64,000 bases of DNA. Source: Microvirga sp052114605. Lineage in GTDB: Bacteria > Pseudomonadota > Alphaproteobacteria > Rhizobiales > Beijerinckiaceae. Numbering within the stretch: the stretch's first letter is position 1; each line of letters starts with the position of its first letter. The translations under genes were made by a program, and so were the position numbers. This document shows, piece by piece, positions 61,394 to 64,000 of the stretch. The DNA lies in contig NZ_JBFRFB010000006.1 in NCBI RefSeq assembly GCF_052114605.1, positions 186,001-250,000 on the forward strand, given 5' to 3'. Below the pieces are notes generated by a model. That model was given only the letters and a program-made list of their open reading frames with translations. It made no database searches and was not told the DNA's origin.

Positions 61394-64000
61394 TTACGCC
61401 ACGAACTGGCCGTGACAGTGCTTGAACTTCTTGCCTGAACCGCAGGGGCACGGCTCGTTGCGGCTGACGCGGCCCCAGGTGTTGGGGTCGTTCGGATCGC
61501 GCTGGGCGCCCGTGGACGGGTCGATGGCAGTGGCGGCGAACCCTTGAGCTCCACCTTCGCCGAAGGCCGCACCTTGCGGCATGTCGAACTCGTTTTCGCC
61601 GGTGGCGGGATCGAGATGCTGCGGGAACATGGGCGGGAGCGTTGCGGCTTCAGGCTGCTGGAACACGACCTGGATGCGCATAAGCTGGCCCGTCACCTGC
61701 TCGCGCAGGTGGCCGACGAGATTGTTGAAAAGCTCGAAGGCTTCCGACTTGTACTCGTTCAGCGGATCGCGCTGGGCGAGACCGCGCCAGCCGATGACCT
61801 GACGCAGGTGATCGAGCGTGACGAGGTGTTCGCGCCAGAGATGATCGAGGCTCTGGAGCAGAACCTGCTTCTCGACATAGTTCATGACCTCGGCGGAGTT
61901 CGCCTCAACGCGCTGGGCGTAACCCTCGTCCGCTGCCTTGGTGATGCGCTCGCGGATCTCGTCGTCGGCGATGCCTTCTTCCTTCGCCCATTCCTCAACC
62001 GGCAGATCGAGGTTGAGGAAGTTGACGACGTTCTCCTTGAGGCCAGCCACATCCCATTGTTCGGCATAGGCGTTCTGGGGGATGGCGCGGGCCACGACGT
62101 CTTCGATGACGCCGTGGCGCATGTCGTCGATGGTCTCGCGCACGCTCTCTTCCGCCATGAACTCCTTGCGTTGTTCGAACACGACCTTGCGCTGGTCGTT
62201 CATGACGTTGTCGTATTTCAGGATGTTTTTGCGGATGTCGAAGTTGCGCGCCTCGACCTTCGCCTGCGCGCGCTCGATGGCCTTGTTGATCCACGGATGG
62301 ATGATGGCCTCGCCTTCCTTCAATCCGAGCTTCTGCAGCATGCCGTCCATACGGTCGGAGCCGAAGATGCGCATCAGGTCGTCCTGCAGCGACAGGTAGA
62401 ACTTGGAGCGGCCCGGATCGCCCTGGCGGCCCGAGCGGCCGCGCAGCTGGTTGTCGATGCGGCGTGACTCGTGGCGCTCGGTGCCGAGCACGTAGAGACC
62501 GCCAGCAGAAAGCGCACGCTCCTTGAAGGCGGCAACCTCGTCGAGGATCTCTTTCTCGCGGCGGGTGCGCTCTTCTCCCTCGACGCCGACCAGCTCGCGC
62601 TCGATACGCATCTTGGCGTTACCGCCGAGCTGAATGTCGGTGCCGCGGCCTGCCATGTTGGTGGCAATCGTGATCGCGCCCGGCACGCCGGCTTGGGCGA
62701 CGATGAAGGCTTCCTGCTCGTGGAAGCGGGCGTTGAGCACCGCGAAATGCTTCGTGCCGCGACCGGCGCGCGCGTCCTTGTAGAGCGGCTCCAGCGCCTG
62801 CGGGTTTTCGAAGTCGATGAGCTTGTAGCCTTCCTTGACGAGAAGTTCGGCGAGCATTTCCGACTTCTCGATCGAGGTGGTGCCGACGAGGATCGGCTGG
62901 CCCTTGGCGGACGCCGCCTCGACATCGCGGATGACCGCCTTGTAACGCTCCTCGACCGTGCGATAGACCTCGTCGTCATCGTCGATACGCGACACGGGAC
63001 GGTTCGTCGGGATCTCAACCACATCGAGATTGTAGATCTCGAGGAACTCGTCCGCTTCCGTCGCGGCCGTGCCGGTCATGCCGCCGAGCTTGCTGTAAAG
63101 GCGGAAATAGTTCTGGAAGGTGATGGAGGCGAGTGTCTGGTTCTCGGGCTGAACCTGCACGTGCTCCTTGGCTTCGAGCGCCTGGTGCAGACCTTCCGAA
63201 TAACGGCGGCCCTGCATCATGCGGCCGGTGAACTCGTCGATGATCACCACTTCGTCGTTGCGGACGATGTAATCCTTGTCGCGCTGGAACAGGGTGTGGG
63301 CGCGCAAAGCCTGGTTCATATGGTGCACGAGCGTGGCGTTCTGAGCGTCGTAGAGATCGCCCTCCGTCAGGAGGCCGAACTCACGCAGAAGCTGCTCGAT
63401 CTTCTCGGTGCCGTCTTCGGTGAGCGCCACCGAGCGCTGCTTCTCGTCGAGCTCGTAATCGATCTTGTCGAGGCGCGGGATGACCTTGTCGATGGCGTTG
63501 TAGAGTTCGGAGCGGTCGTCGAGGGGGCCGGAGATGATGAGCGGCGTGCGCGCTTCGTCGACGAGGATCGAGTCTACCTCGTCAACGATGGCGAAGTTGT
63601 GCCCGCGCTGGACCATCTGCGCCATCTCGTACTTCATGTTATCGCGCAGATAATCGAAGCCGTATTCGTTGTTGGTGCCGTAGGTGATGTCGGAGGCGTA
63701 GGCCTGGGCGCGCTCGGCATCGTCGAGGCCGTGGACGATCACGCCGACGCTCATACCGAGGAAGCGGTAGATCTGACCCATCCACTCGGAGTCGCGCGTG
63801 GCCAGGTAGTCGTTGACCGTCACCACGTGGACGCCCTTGCCGGCGAGCGCGTTCAGGTAAACGGGAAGCGTGGCGACCAGGGTCTTGCCCTCGCCGGTGC
63901 GCATTTCGGCGATGGAGCCCTCGTGGAGCACCATACCGCCGATGAGCTGCACGTCGAAATGGCGCTGGCCGAGCGTCCGCTTGGCGGCCTCTCGGACCGT
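61394..64000 (-). CDS. secA: Preprotein translocase ATPase SecA (N terminus outside window)
   Basis: Motor of the Sec secretion pathway; 868 residues are visible, and the frame continues past base 64000, so about 80 N-terminal residues are missing. Seen: MRTGEGKTLVATLPVYLNA (Walker A), IVDEVDSILVDEARTPLII (Walker B), NMAGRGTDIQLGG, and the C-terminal zinc site NEPCPCGSGKKFKHCHG that binds SecB. The codon at 63952 is an internal GTG, not the start. Confidence 0.96.
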   Translation of the reverse strand, partial: TVREAAKRTLGQRHFDVQLIGGMVLHEGSIAEMRTGEGKTLVATLPVYLNALAGKGVHVVTVNDYLATRDSEWMGQIYRFLGMSVGVIVHGLDDAERAQAYASDITYGTNNEYGFDYLRDNMKYEMAQMVQRGHNFAIVDEVDSILVDEARTPLIISGPLDDRSELYNAIDKVIPRLDKIDYELDEKQRSVALTEDGTEKIEQLLREFGLLTEGDLYDAQNATLVHHMNQALRAHTLFQRDKDYIVRNDEVVIIDEFTGRMMQGRRYSEGLHQALEAKEHVQVQPENQTLASITFQNYFRLYSKLGGMTGTAATEADEFLEIYNLDVVEIPTNRPVSRIDDDDEVYRTVEERYKAVIRDVEAASAKGQPILVGTTSIEKSEMLAELLVKEGYKLIDFENPQALEPLYKDARAGRGTKHFAVLNARFHEQEAFIVAQAGVPGAITIATNMAGRGTDIQLGGNAKMRIERELVGVEGEERTRREKEILDEVAAFKERALSAGGLYVLGTERHESRRIDNQLRGRSGRQGDPGRSKFYLSLQDDLMRIFGSDRMDGMLQKLGLKEGEAIIHPWINKAIERAQAKVEARNFDIRKNILKYDNVMNDQRKVVFEQRKEFMAEESVRETIDDMRHGVIEDVVARAIPQNAYAEQWDVAGLKENVVNFLNLDLPVEEWAKEEGIADDEIRERITKAADEGYAQRVEANSAEVMNYVEKQVLLQSLDHLWREHLVTLDHLRQVIGWRGLAQRDPLNEYKSEAFELFNNLVGHLREQVTGQLMRIQVVFQQPEAATLPPMFPQHLDPATGENEFDMPQGAAFGEGGAQGFAATAIDPSTGAQRDPNDPNTWGRVSRNEPCPCGSGKKFKHCHGQFVA

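Noticed and set aside
1..64000. tRNA, rRNA, CRISPR array, insertion sequence or prophage
   Set aside because: No cloverleaf, no regularly spaced repeat-spacer units, and no transposase or integrase-like protein was seen; very short or degraded elements could be missed by eye.

Overview
The window looks like chromosomal DNA of a GC-rich alphaproteobacterium of the order Hyphomicrobiales (Rhizobiales), probably close to Methylobacteriaceae such as Microvirga. This placement is an inference from gene content: PhaR/PhaA/PhaB, two HWE-type histidine kinases (one a bacteriophytochrome), CIO-type cytochrome bd with a DUF2474 subunit, and dispersed Rhizobiales-style intergenic palindromes. I see no rRNA, tRNA, insertion sequence, prophage or CRISPR array. 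Both edges cut genes: thiB on the left and secA on the right.

Layout. 1-3144: thiamine ABC importer thiBPQ. 3287-16444: a large amino-sugar and peptidoglycan recycling locus. It holds a GlcN/GlcNAc-type kinase, a GntR/HutC regulator, a SIS-domain GlcN6P deaminase-like protein and nagA on the plus strand. A minus-strand peptide-type ABC importer without ATPases plus a GNAT follows. Then come anmK, a cytoplasmic beta-lactamase-fold hydrolase, murQ, a second BadF-type kinase, a PfkB kinase and a DUF3088 protein. 16526-19632: a PAS/HWE kinase and prfC. 19737-19905: an unusual short transcription unit with an extreme Shine-Dalgarno sequence, a 24-codon reading frame and a strong terminator; this is the most interesting element here. 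19922-26989: an M14/AstE-like protein, glucokinase, a GH15 glycosidase, otsB, and an otsA fused to a membrane sensor-like module. 27240-31601: a type I secretion ABC/adaptor pair and a divergent coiled-coil membrane protein. 31606-34238: cydA-cydB-DUF2474.

34341-43958: a small secreted protein, topoisomerase IB, a SemiSWEET, a glycosyltransferase, a methyltransferase, a Zur-like regulator, ispG, kup, a GNAT and an EamA exporter. 44154-48712: bacteriophytochrome, ispA, mtgA and rpmF. 48938-53706: a degenerate EAL protein and the PHA genes phaR/phaA/phaB. 53773-61035: an EamA exporter, a GNAT, gloB, a methyltransferase, accA, an L,D-transpeptidase lipoprotein and a CaCA antiporter. 61394-64000: secA (partial).

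How it works together. The recycling locus should import muropeptides or amino sugars, phosphorylate anhydroMurNAc (AnmK), split MurNAc-6P to GlcNAc-6P (MurQ), deacetylate it (NagA) and deaminate it (SIS protein), under a GntR/HutC regulator. ACTGGTC/AGTGGTC half-sites of that family's type occur between the ABC importer and anmK and again before murQ. The ots/GH15/glk block can make and possibly break down trehalose. The pha genes, accA and ispA/ispG are ordinary carbon-storage, lipid and isoprenoid functions.
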